Positions 1-10,283 of a stretch of 64,000 nucleotides of DNA are shown here, piece after piece. The stretch comes from Laburnicola sp. R22_1 (Eukaryota; Ascomycota; Dothideomycetes; Pleosporales; Didymosphaeriaceae): NCBI GenBank assembly GCA_014281115.1, contig JACONQ010000006.1, positions 1,240,001 through 1,304,000 on the forward strand. The letters run 5' to 3'. Positions within the stretch are counted from its first letter, which is position 1. Each line of letters begins with the position of its first letter. Under the pieces are notes generated by a model. The model worked only from the letters and a program-made list of their open reading frames with translations, did no database searches and was not told the DNA's origin. The translations under genes were made by a program, and so were the position numbers.

Positions 1-2
1 CA

Positions 3-3000
3 GTTCACAATAACCTCACTATAGCTATTGCCAACTGCGAAACATCTCCCACTGCCTAGGAATACCTCTTAAATCGATTTAATCGCGACACTAGTAATTC
101 CTCCATCCTGCTATTCCGCAGCCTCACAAATCTGCGCTACAAGGACGGGGATGACCTTCGCGTTTATCTAGATGAATTCCACCAACGGTGGACCCGAATT
201 GCGAAACGCGCAGCCTCCTCCACACAGTCTGTTGCTGTCGCCATAAGGACAATATTCCAGTCGGATGAAGTAAAGGGCTCCTTCTTCCTTGCTACCTTGC
301 CGGACATAATAGACAACGTGATCGATAATTTGTCAACCAGAAACCTCACTAGATTCCAAGACATTGAACCCAAAATCCTGGACATCTCGGAGAAGTTCTC
401 GCTGGACAGCGATGCCTCGTCGCTAGCATACTCTGCCCGCCAGACTACTGCACGCTCTGCTCAACGCGGAGGGTCGCAGGCGGAATGCACCTGGTGCCGC
501 AAGCACAATCTAACTTTCGTTAGTCATGTCTACACCAACTGCAACGAGCTTCAGAAACACAAGCAGGCTCAGCAGAAGAAGTCAGCACAGCAGCCGAAGA
601 AAGCTGCACCAAAGAAGGCGAAGAAGCAGAAGGCCAACAACGCTGCTGCTGTGGAATCTGAATCCGAGGATGACAACAGCGGCACTGACATCGTGGCTTT
701 TCCTGCCACGCACATTGATCTGACCTCGTCGCCATCGACGCTCCTCGATGCGAACGGCAAACGACCCCGTTCCAACAACGTAAGTGCTCATACAGTTTCA
801 ATTCAGCGACCCTCCACCTCTAATTCTGCTGTTTGGCTATTTGACACTGGTGCCTCACGGCATATGTCAGGCTGTATCGATGACTTCACCGACCTCAAAC
901 CAGGGAAGGGTACTATCACAATTGCAGGCGGCATTCAGCTACCCATTCACGGAATTGGAGACATCCACCTTCGCTGTTGTCTGCCTGACGGGTCGACACG
1001 CATCGCAAAGCTAACCAACGCTCTCTACAGTAGTGAACTGTACTGCACACGCCTATTTTCGTGGGCCTACGTGCGAAACAGATTCCAAATGTACGCTATC
1101 AAGAACGATCTGTTCTTGTCTCACCACAACCGCACCGTGCTGTGGGCGAGACATGCGAATGGGGTAATCAGAATCCAGACTGAAAATGTCTCTGACATTG
1201 CCTCACGATCTGCCGCACCGGCGGCGTACGCGACATCGCGCGACATCGACCCTGTCATCGAAGACACTGCGTACGATCCACCCTCGATCGAATCTATACA
1301 TACAGGCCCTCTGAGCTCCCAGGAGCAAGAGGATAGGCTGGGGGAGGATGGCACACCGTCAGAAAGCGCATTCTTCAGTTCTTTTAAGGAGTTCCACTGC
1401 GCATTTGGACATCGTTTAATTTCCAACCCCAAGCAAATCTATCGCGACGGGTACCTTGTCCCGGACATGCCTGTAGGATTTGACTGCAGCACCTGCAAAT
1501 TATCCAAATCTACGCATTCCAAACCCGTCGCAGGACCGGACGACCTCCGGAAGACCAAACCCCTCGAGGTCATACACTCAGACCTCTCTGGGAAATTTGC
1601 ACGCAAGAGCCTTGGTGGCAATCAGTATTACATGTCATTCATCGATGACTGCACCCAATTTCCATAGGTGCGCTTCCTCAAGAAAAAGTCCAACACGCCT
1701 CAAGCCATTAAGGATTTTATAAACTACATCAAAAAGCAATTTGGACCCCAGAAGCTCAAACACATTAACCTCACCCGCATATTCCTTCGCTTCAAGAGCG
1801 ACAACGGCGGTGAATACATCAACAAGAATCTTGCGCAATTCATGGCAGAGGAAGGCTGCATCCACAATACCGCTCCGCCCTACGCCCACGCATTAAATAG
1901 TGTCCCAGAACGGTTCAATCGCATCCTCATGCAGACAGCGCGTTCCATGCTCGATAATGATACCTTGCTGTTCCTATAGGCTGAGGCCATAGCGACAGCG
2001 TGCTTTCTAGCATCCATCGGCCCTCATTCGGCTGACCGGCTAAAGCGCACACCCTACAAGCTGCTTAGGAAAAAGAAACCATCCATAAAGCATCTTAAAC
2101 CATTCGGCATCAAGGCCTATATGCACATCCCCATCAAGGCTCGAGCCGCGTCCAGCAAGCTTCTACACCGCGCTAAGGTTGGAATATTTGTAGGTTATAG
2201 AAACAACACCAAAACATCGCGCATCTACATACCTGCGCGCAACGTGATCATCAAGTCTCGCGACGTTAAGTTTGAGGCCTATACTTCCTTCAAGGCACCT
2301 CCATACTTTTCACAGGTGTCTAACAAGGATAGCATTGTTCCAGCATCAACTAGTATTCCTTCCAAACGTACTCTCCCCACAGTAACGTCCAAACTCAACT
2401 CTAGAGAAACGGAGGCCCCCAATTTGAATGAAATACCCACTACGATGTCACCTAGGACAAATGCAATCAATGCAGGGCCTCCGCGCTTCACAGCCCCTAC
2501 ATCTGCATCGCGAGGACAGCGAACGCAATTCCCACGACCAGGAACAGTGTCACCTACGCGTTCTCCAAACACGCGACGCGTACCTCACGCGTCCACACCG
2601 CGCGTCTTACGCGCGCTCCCTACACGCACTAACAGGTCTGGACCACCACGTTCTACACGCGGAATTTCAGAAACGTCACCTACAAACCCTGCAAACTACA
2701 CCACTCGCACCAGCAGACCAACAAGAGCGCCTGCAAGATATGGCGAAGAGACCAACATCGCACTCACTCAGTGCGATGCTTGGGCAAATGTCGCTATAAA
2801 TAATGGCGTTTATCTTATAGAATACGGCGCCACCGCGTTCATCAATAAGGACACGCCATCTACATACTCAGACGCAGTTGCTCGCGGACCGCTATGGCAA
2901 AATGCAGTCAATCAAGAACTGCAGGCACACATTAACAACCACACTTAGGAGGTGGTTAACAGAAGTGAAATACCGGCTGACGCAAAACTGGTGGGCACAA

Positions 3001-4424
3001 GATGGGTTTTCAACACCAAGCGAAACAAGGAAGGCAAAGTCATTAGGCGCAAAGCAAGAATTGTCGCACAAGGATTCTCACAGCGCCCCGGAATTAACTA
3101 CCTTGATACTTACTCACCTGTAGCTCGCTATGAATCGCTCCGCCTAATCTTCTGGGTGGCATTGTGTTGCCGCTGGCAGCTGCGATTAATTAATTTCGAC
3201 GCTGCATACCTCAATAGACTACTACAACATCTTATCTACGCGCGCTGCCCTCCCAGAGTTGGCAAACCAAATAGCACATCGGTGCTGCGGTTGCTGAAAT
3301 CTCTCTATAGCCTCAAGCAATCTGGTCAAGAATGGTATAAGGTGCTGTCCAACTTCCTCAAACAATACAGATTTCACCAGGCAGCGTTCGATCCTTGCGT
3401 GTTCATCAGTGAAGGACTTATACTTAGCATCTACGTTAACAACGTCCTAATAGCGGGAGCTAATGCATCCATCAACTCCTTTCTATTCGCTGCTGCTAAA
3501 CGCTTTTCATTCAAGGATTTAGGTCGACCTACAATGCTGTTAGGATTAGAAATTGAATATCTCAATCCTATCGGCGTTCGTCTGCATCAGACCACGTACG
3601 CACGCGCAGTGCTCCGGCGATACGGCATGGAGGACTGCAACCTCCGCAAAACTCCACTGGACCCCAACGCATTTCCGCCCCGGACATCGTCAGACATCCC
3701 CATTAACATCGAGCGACAAAAGCTCTATCAGTCAGTGATCGGATCCCTCAACTTCCTGGCCATTATCTCTCAACCTAACCTGTCCTATCCGGTCAGCATG
3801 CTGGGCTCATACAATGCGAATCCGTCTGAACAACATCTTAAGATTGCTTTTTAAGTGCTGCGCTACATCCAAGGTTCAAAAGGCTTCTTAGACATTATCC
3901 CCACACTCAATAGCGGGGACATTAATGTAGTAATGTACTCAGACGCCTCATTCAGATCTGACCTAGACAACGCCAAATCCTTCTCAGGCTTCATACTCAA
4001 ATTGGATAGTTCCACCCTTGCATAGTCATGCAAGCGACAAGCTTCGGTCGCTCGCAGCACAGCTAAGGCAGAATATATAGCCGCATCTGCCGCCGCCGCA
4101 CATCTGCTCTAGACACGACAGGCCCTCAAAGAGATGATCCCGCAGAAGGCTCGCTATCGCCTTTTAGTTGACAATAAAGCTGCATTGTCACTTATTCGCG
4201 ATCATAAAATCTCAACACGCACTAAGCATATTGCTATTCACTACCACTTTATTCAGGAACGCTACCTAGGCCGCGAATTCGAAATTCAACATGTTCCATC
4301 GAAGGAAAACCTGGCTGATCTGTGTACGAAAGCATTGCCGTTGCCCACACTTTCTACATTAATGGGATGTATCCGGTCTGGCACGCATCCTACCCCAGAC
4401 ATGGCATTTTCTGGTGGATGCTGA
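3..4424 (+). pseudogene. Copia-1 gag-pol polyprotein, in one frame with nonsense codons
   Basis: A single reading frame, open from base 3 to a TGA at 4424, encodes a gag-pol polyprotein. Visible in order are: a gag domain; a zinc knuckle (CTWC...H...C, about 490-545); the aspartic protease motif LFDTGASRHMSG (about 838-873); the integrase HHCC region and catalytic core with DNGGEY and NSVPERFNR; copia reverse transcriptase (TRWVFNTK, ARIVAQGF, LLKSLYSLKQSGQEW); and RNase H ending in TKHIAIHYHFIQERY. There are no frameshifts. Seven in-frame stops were seen (near 57, 1665, 1977, 2946, 3852, 4023, 4110), all TAG or TAA, as expected if CAG/CAA or TGG codons were hit by CpA->TpA mutation. The RT catalytic YVDD reads YVNN (about 3430), so the enzyme would be dead even without the stops. 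Confidence 0.9.
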
Positions 4425-4545
4425 TCGCTGCTAGTAGCTAGTTTAGAAGGACACTAATCGTTATTGATACTAGTAAACCATGCTCATGGTATTCTTGTAC
4501 TATGGAACATTCACACCTATTTCCAGCACCTCCAGCTAGGAGGAC

Positions 4546-4657
4546 TGTTGGCAGGAGCCCTTGGGGCACCTGGCAGGTGCTGGTCGTCTCATTGTTTACA
4601 CACTATTATGTAATAGTGCTATATAGCAGATCTTCCGATCAGCTCAATCCAAAAACA
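4546..4657 (+). repeat. 3' LTR of Copia-1
   Basis: About 112 bp beginning TGTTGGCAGG directly after a purine-rich tract and ending CCAAAAACA, i.e. TG...CA ends. The second LTR is outside the window, so the exact 3' border is inferred from the resumption of Pogo-1 transposase coding sequence just after it. Confidence 0.6.
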
Positions 4658-6147
4658 TTACATTCCACTTTCTTCACCTCCTGCACCTTCCTTGGGGACC
4701 AGAAAACAGCACCCCCTAAGTACTCAGTAGGCTGGTTATCCAGCAAAGGCTTGCCACGCTTCCTACGCCTCTTCTCATTGCCTAGTGCTGCTCTTAGTCC
4801 CTCATTTTCATGCTGTAGTAGCTGTTTTTGTACGGCAATTGAGTGCACTGTTTGGCTTAGCTTCTTTGCCTTATTACTATTCCCTATATCTACTGCAGCC
4901 TTTAGGAGCCGGTCGATTTTCCTCCAGTCAGACGCGCTGAGTACTGAGGTTAAGCTTTCTCTTAATTCCCGCTCGGGTAGGCTAGTCTTAGTAAATCTCT
5001 TGAGTATAACCTCTAGGTTAAGTGGTGATATGCTAGTAGCCTTAAAGGCCTTAATAATCAATAGCTTCCTAAACGAGCTACCCCAAGCCCTCCAGAATAG
5101 GCTAAAGAAGTCTCTTTTTGCGATTGACAATAGTCCCTAGCACCTGTGTAGGAAGGCTAAGAGCTTAGCTAAGTAGGCAGTGGAGAGAGGCTTAAACATA
5201 ACAACGTCAAGCGGCTATAGCGTATGCGTCGAATAAGGCGGAAATATAGCTAGGAGTATCCTATTCCGGTCACAGTAATTGATAAAATCCATAGTAAGGT
5301 GGGATCCATGGCCGTCAAGGATAAGTAGTCGGTAGGAGCGTCCAGCTTTCTCCTTAGTACAGCGATCGAACACCTGCTTAAGCCACGCAAGGCCTATCTC
5401 ATTATTTGTCCAGCCAGAAGGCGATAAGGTAATAAAGGCTGAGTGTTCCTAAGGGTTAATTTCTTTAACCCAGCTTAATTGTAGGCTACCTAAGGCAGCC
5501 TAATAGATAAGGGCTGGATCTAGAGCCGATCCGTCGGCGCATATGCAGGCTAGGAGCGAAATCCACTCACGGCTACCATCCTGAATAGCCTGCCTCACCT
5601 CCTTGCTCTCGTACAGCTGCCTACTAAAGATCCGCTTTGAGCGAGTAGTAATGCCTAGTAGGATGCCTTTTTCGTCCATATTGTACGTGTGCTGAGGCTC
5701 GATATCGTATTAGCTAATTTTCTGCTGTAGTAGGTCAAAATATAGGCTGTACTTTGTCTCTAAGTCGGCTTTGTGGCGATTGCTGTCCATTCCAGCTGTC
5801 CATCTTGAAACTAGATCAATACTGTGTCGCTAAACAAACTAATTAACCCAGTACATGCTAACGCTCGTTTTAGCTATATAGGCTGCAAAGTTCTGGATCA
5901 TTTGCCGTGTAGGTGGTAGGCCTCGCTAAGTGAGTTTTTTAATATAGCGTATAAGCTCCTGCTCCTGTTAAGGGCGAAGTTTTCGTCGGTTGATTCCCTC
6001 AGCTGTACGCGACTGCGTTACAGCCTAGTGTCTCCGGGTGAGCGTAGAGCGTACAACGCTATGCTCCTTCGCGATTTTTGTATAGTTGATAGAGTCTCCA
6101 GGTTCTTGCGATTGTATCGCTTCAAGCGCAGCCTCAATTGACCCCAT
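4658..6147 (-). pseudogene. Pogo-1 transposase (HTH_psq / DDE), truncated by Copia-1
   Basis: DDE transposase of the pogo superfamily; it would bind the element ends and cut at TA. The start is the ATG at 6147 (MGSIEAALEAIQ), giving a psq-type helix-turn-helix (YTKIAKEHSVVRSTLTRRH). The DDE core follows with many TAG codons. The C-terminal part (4658-5130) has the block found in all sister copies: KRDFFSLFWRAW, ISPLNLEVILKRF, SDWRKIDRL, GGAVFWSPRKV. The lysine-rich coiled coil and the terminal RGRNVKLP motif of intact relatives are absent because the frame runs into the Copia-1 LTR. Not functional. Confidence 0.82.
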
Positions 6148-6236
6148 ATTGGTAGCGATAGGTGGTGTTGAAGCTTGAGGTGTTTTCGTGTTGAGCGCGC
6201 ATTGAGGCTCGGCGCGCATTGACCCCGCACCCATGG
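4658..6236 (-). mobile_element. Pogo-1: pogo/Fot1-like DNA transposon, interrupted by Copia-1
   Basis: Minus-strand pogo-type transposon. Its N-terminal end is at the right: near 6193-6225 the terminal region carries two direct repeats of a GCGCATTGA-type module 17 bp apart, followed by CCATGG and a TA (6237-6238) that would be the target dinucleotide. The opposite terminus is missing and is presumably beyond Copia-1, left of base 1. The length seen (about 1.6 kb) is roughly three quarters of the related full elements in this window (2.11-2.14 kb). Confidence 0.8.
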
Positions 6237-6379
6237 TACTAGAGGCCCTATAGGAGTCTGCAACACTAAGCAACGCGCGCGAGCTAGGCGCTTAGTTAAC
6301 TCTAGTTTATGAGCGGATCTAAAGGTATTAAGGATCCTCTCCTATATTAGTTACCTAGTCGCTTAATTAGCTTACAAGA

Positions 6380-6691
6380 GGGGCTGAGAGAATGGCGCAT
6401 TTAATAGTGCTTATGCGCGATAAGATAGCTAGTCTATAGAGAGCAAATAAGGCAGCCACAACGCATAAACAGCGCAAAAAGAAGCGGATCCAGAAGCGAG
6501 GCACCTTATTAAAGGTAGAGGGAGAGGAAATTATTGCTCAAAAGGCTGTTGAGCAGCAACTAGAGGGAGAAACGCGGTATAGCTAGGCGCGGTTAGGTGC
6601 GAGCTGGCAGGCTTCAGCGCGCTGCACGTGCTGTAGGGAGCCTGGGCACAACTTATGTATGTGCAAGAAGGCTTCTCTAGATACTGCTTGA
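6380..6691 (+). pseudogene. C-terminal remnant of a DDE transposase with zinc knuckle
   Basis: Plus-strand coding remnant, opposite in direction to its neighbours. It reads RMAHLIVLMRDKIASL, then a stop, then ANKAATTHKQRKKKRIQKRGTL, and further on a CCHC-like cluster (CTCCREPGHNLCMC). This is the typical tail of fungal pogo-family transposases: a helix, a basic KRKR-like stretch and a zinc knuckle. It ends at a TGA (6689-6691). The catalytic part is missing. What lies between this piece and Pogo-1 (6239-6380) is too decayed to assign. Confidence 0.6.
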
Positions 6692-6786
6692 TTTAGGATA
6701 GCTATTATATTGATAGAATATTAATGCGTTGTGAATTTATACGCTGTAAAAGGCTAAGAGACTTGGTGGAGTGCGCCGCTCGCTTA

Positions 6787-8894
6787 CCCTGTCTCGGCAG
6801 TCAATGCGCACCGTCACTCAATGCGCAACCCCAACGTAATCGCTCAGCCAGCAATGAGGCTATAGAGCTCTACACAAAAGCTTTTATCGCTAGATTTTCT
6901 AGAGTTGGCTTCTCATAGAGCTATAGATGATTGCTAGCTAGTCAGATTATAGATATCTGCTTGGTGTTCTAATTATACGGCCACAGCGCGATGATGGCGT
7001 TAATGGCGCAGATGCCGCCGCATCAACGCGTACAGGTGCTGGCGTAGATTTCTTCCTCTTTGTAACTGTATGAGTAGCTTTTAAAGCTTTCTGACTTCCC
7101 TTTTTAGCAATTTTGAGACGTTTTTGAAGTTGTTGTTAAGTCTTGCGAGCCTGTTGACGGAGGCGTCGCTCAGCAGCTTAATCAGCTTTCTCCTTGGCGC
7201 GCGCATCTCTAGCTGCTGCCCACTCAACGCGCTTCTCCTGCTGTAAACGAGCTTTAAGCTGTTTATTAGCTATATGGATCTCTTGCTGCTGAGCTTTTTG
7301 GAGTTGTAACTGTTGTTTTTCAGCCTCCTGCTGGCTAAGCGAGTTACGCGCCCTCTGTACGCGGGCAGGTGACCAGAAAACTGCTCCTCCATGCCACTCC
7401 TTAGGTTGCTCTAAGGGCAGAGTCTTGCCTTTTGTTTGACGCCGTTTCTGGTTTGCAAGAGCTTCTCAGAGACCCTTATTTTCATGCTCTAGGAGCTGCT
7501 TTTGTACAGAGATTGAGTGTATCGTCTGGCTCAGCTTACGCGACTCCTCAGTCGCGATATCCTTCACAGTGGAGCGTAACAGTCGCTCTATTTTACGCCA
7601 ATCTGACGCGCTAAGTACTAAGGTAGAGCTCACTGGTGATTCTGGCTCTGGCAGAGTCTCTTTGTTAAACCTTTTGAGAATAGGCGTTGGATCTAGCGGC
7701 GAGATACCTGTACACTCAAAAGCTTTGGTAATCAACTACGGCGTAACTAACGTCGTCCAGGCCTTCCAGAATAGCGTAAAGGAGTCTCTTTTGGCGATTG
7801 TTGACAGTCCTTGGCTCCTATACAGGTATCCGGAGAGCTCGTCAGAGTAGGCAGCTGAGAGAGACTTAAATACGCAGACGTCAAGAGGCTGCAGCGTATG
7901 AGTCGCATGAGGGGGAAATATCGCAAGGAGGATCTTATTCTAATCGCAGTAGTTGATAAAATCCATAGTAACGTAAGATCCATGCCCATCAAGGACTAGG
8001 AGTCGCCACTGCCGTCGAGCCTTCTCCTTTGTACAGCAATCAAACACCTGTTTAAGCTATTAAAGCCCTATCTTATTGTTTGACCATCCAGAGGTTGATA
8101 AGGTGATAAAGACTCTGTGAGAATTGACGTTAATTTCTTCAACCCAGCTTAATTGTAGAGTCGCGGCGTCAGATCAATAGATTAGCGCTAGATTAACAGT
8201 AGATCCATCAGCGCATATACATGCAATGAGCGAGATCCACTCACAGCTGCCATCCTATATAGATTGCCTTACTTGGAGACTCTTATATAGAGGCCTATCA
8301 AAGATCCTTTTTGAGCGGCCAGTAATACCAAGGAGGAAGCCTTTCTCGTCCATATTGTACGTATGCTGAGGCTCTACACTATACTCTATAATTTTCTTAT
8401 GTAGAAGCTCAAAGTAGAGCCTGTATTTTGCCTCTGAATCAGCCTTGTGGCGATTGCTGTCAAGCCCAGTCGTCCATCGTGAGATTAAGGAGTCAGGGTT
8501 GCGCCTAACAAAGCGATAAACCCAGGACATGCTGAGGTCTCTTTTTGCCATATAGGAAGCAAAATTTTGTATTATCTGCCATGTAGGAGGAAGGCCACGC
8601 TCAGTAAGGTAGGTGATATATTGTAGAAGCCCCTTTTCTTGTTGTGGATGGAGTAGACGACGTGTACCATCAGTGATAGTACGCGCCTGCGTGACGCGTT
8701 GGTGCCTGCGCGTCAACGTAGAGCGTACAACACCAAATTCTTTGGCGATTTTATTGTATGATAAAAATTCTCCTGGTTCTTGCGCTTCGATTGCTGCTAT
8801 CGCGGCGTTAATTGGGTCCATATTGGTGGAGTTGGGGCGCGTCATGTTGGGGTTGCGCATTGAGTGACGGTGCGCATTGACTGCCGAGACAGGG
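6787..8894 (-). mobile_element. Pogo-2: full-length pogo/Fot1-like transposon with TA duplication
   Basis: 2,108-bp element with inverted ends that match over at least 47 bp (left CCCTGTCTCGGCAG..., right the exact complement), flanked on both sides by TA (6785-6786 and 8895-8896). Each end contains two TCAATGCGC modules 17 bp apart. The single gene is a broken transposase on the minus strand. The element lies at or near the left end of element H. Boundaries are read directly and are firm. Confidence 0.95.
6947..8821 (-). pseudogene. Pogo-2 transposase, single frame with nonsense codons
   Basis: 625 codons in one frame from ATG 8821 (MDPINAAIAAIEAQ) to TAA 6947. Order: psq helix-turn-helix (YNKIAKEFGVVRSTLTRRH); a second DNA-binding domain (LTERGLPPTWQIIQNFAS, VYRFVRRN); the DDE core with YNMDEKGF (first Asp) and LLVLDGHGS (second Asp); the conserved HATHTLQPLDV block; ISPLDPTPILKRF and SDWRKIERLL; FWSPARVQ; then a long glutamine/lysine-rich coiled coil and a C-terminal basic RCGRIIRTPSRYL in place of the usual RRGRNVKLP. 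Several TAG/TAA stops (about 8255, 7966, 7736, 7466) inactivate it. No frameshift is needed. Confidence 0.92.
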
Positions 8895-9223
8895 TATATG
8901 CGCCGCTTACTTATAAACACGTTATACCAAGTTACTATTTAATCTACTTTTTACGTCGTGCAGCCTCTTTGCGCGGCTGCAGCAGCCGCGCAAAGCTAAG
9001 GAGTCTTTCTTGGCAATACGAACTTACAACAAGACTCCCTATAATATACGATATATTATCTACTATACTATACGTAGGCAATATATAGTATACTTATTGT
9101 GATTTGTAGTAAAGCATACTATATCTTAAGTAGTACTTTATCTGATTTTTAGTCACTGAGTGCGTACTATTGCAAGATAAAGTTAACCCGTCATTTTTGG
9201 CCTTATAGTAACCTATATTAAAA

Positions 9224-9863
9224 TCACTCTGATTTACTATCAACACTATCTGAAAATAAGCCGCTGAGGGTAACATCTGACTCCTACTCTATCTCTTTAT
9301 CTATCTGACAGGTCCTTGAGTTGTGCCTAGGCTCTCCGCACCTCCCACAGCGGCGTTGTATTAAGGGACCTGCCTCTCCCTCACCACTACCTTGCGCCCT
9401 TTTCGACAACTTCACCCTAATAGAAGGGCTTTCTACTCCTAAATCTGCTCCCTAAGCAAAGCCTAGCGTCCCACCTTTCTAAATGCGCTTTCTTTTACGC
9501 GTTTTTCGCTTTATTAGAACCTTAATTTGCTCCTTAAGTTCCTTAATACGGGTCTCTTAAAGTACACCATAGTAGAGCATGAGTTTAGCACCTTTTATGA
9601 GCTGTGAGTAGCTCGATTTAGTATCGGGTGGAGACCGAATAAAAGAGTCGCGTACGAGCTTTGACTGGGATCCAAACTCAAGGGTATTGCTTAGGGTCCT
9701 GGCTTGCCATGGTGTATCCGGTGGGGTACCCTGAGGTGGAGTGTGAATACGCACATTAAGGCGATCTACCAGCACTAACGCATCTAAAGGAACAAGCCTA
9801 GAAGCCTTAAAGGCTTTCTTGCAGTTTTCTAGTATAAACACATTAAAAAACGCGTAGCGAAAG
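9224..9863 (-). pseudogene. Element H transposase, C-terminal fragment with zinc knuckle
   Basis: Continues the H transposase frame after Copia-2. It reads NVFILENCKKAFKASRLVPL (the conserved 'A-W-K-x-x-G-I-x-P' region of fungal pogo transposases), then a serine/proline-rich linker, a KELKEQI helix, a KRKTRKRKR basic stretch and a CCHC zinc knuckle (RRCGRCGEPRHNSRTC). The natural stop is the TGA at 9224-9226: the in-frame TAG at 9284 corresponds to a lysine codon in H-prime, so it is a later mutation. A further in-frame stop near 9557 also looks mutational. Confidence 0.85.
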
Positions 9864-10069
9864 TGTTGGCAGTAGCTCTCCCCAAGTAGCTAGCGTTGTT
9901 ACAGGGGTTCTACCCCTAGCCTTGCCTCCTTGTTTGGCCAGTGTTTGACAGGGGGTCTGCCCTATCCTCACCTCCACAGTGAGGATAGGACAACAACTTA
10001 CAACCAAAATCTTTGACTATCTATTTATTACTGTTTACCGTGTATACACGACCCAACATAGAACCAACA
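9864..10069 (+). repeat. 5' LTR of Copia-2
   Basis: Starts TGTTGGCAGTAGCTC and ends GAACCAACA. Nearly identical to 15743-15947; visible differences are an extra C early in the LTR, one difference in the CACAGTGAGG/CACGGTGAGG segment and a CCAACATAG/CCGACGTGG difference near the end. Most of these are transitions at CpA/TpG or CpG. Confidence 0.95.
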
Positions 10070-10283
10070 CTAATCAGTGGTTAACCTCACGTTAGCCACA
10101 GACAAGCAAGGTACCAGCGCTCGAAGGGTGATTGCGAGTATCGACTTATAGCGTACTGGCTTTTGCCTGGTAATTACTAGTATCGACTCATAGCGTACTG
10201 GTTTTGCCTCAACAACGTCGCTTACGATACAGGACTTGAAGACTCGTCTCACTGTCCTATAGTACCGTCATATAGCGACAACC

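Larger units (their letters stand above)
1..4657 (+). mobile_element. Copia-1: 3' part of a Ty1/copia LTR retrotransposon
   Basis: The window opens inside the gag region of a Ty1/copia element. Domain order is gag, CCHC zinc knuckle, protease, integrase, reverse transcriptase, RNase H, which is the copia order (integrase before RT). A purine-rich tract (AGGAGGAC) directly precedes an LTR that begins TGTTGG at 4546. The LTR apparently ends in AACA at 4657, where pogo transposase sequence starts. The 5' LTR lies off the left edge. I infer that Copia-1 inserted into Pogo-1, because the Pogo-1 reading frame is cut exactly at the LTR end. If so, TTACA (4658-4662) should be repeated in front of the missing 5' LTR. 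Confidence 0.88.

Noticed and set aside
297..1667. Separate gag gene starting at 297
   Set aside because: The codon at 297 is TTG; the frame is open further upstream and continues into pol after nonsense codons, so it is one polyprotein.
6623..6665. CCHC zinc knuckle taken as a retroviral-type gag
   Set aside because: It follows the helix-basic tail typical of fungal pogo transposases, and the same tail is present in element H.
6800..8880. Short direct repeats at regular spacing, CRISPR-like at first sight
   Set aside because: Only two units per site, always inside inverted transposon ends, and the genome is eukaryotic; they are terminal modules of pogo elements.
8895..8910. GCGCCGCT occurring on both flanks of Pogo-2 as a longer target duplication
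   Set aside because: The copies are offset differently from the ends (not directly abutting), while TA abuts both ends; treated as chance or pre-existing local repetition.
9000..9110. Hairpin near GCGCGGCTGCAGCAGCCGCG as an RNA gene
   Set aside because: It lies in the non-coding tail of element H and is present in mutated form in H-prime; no tRNA or other RNA hallmark is seen.
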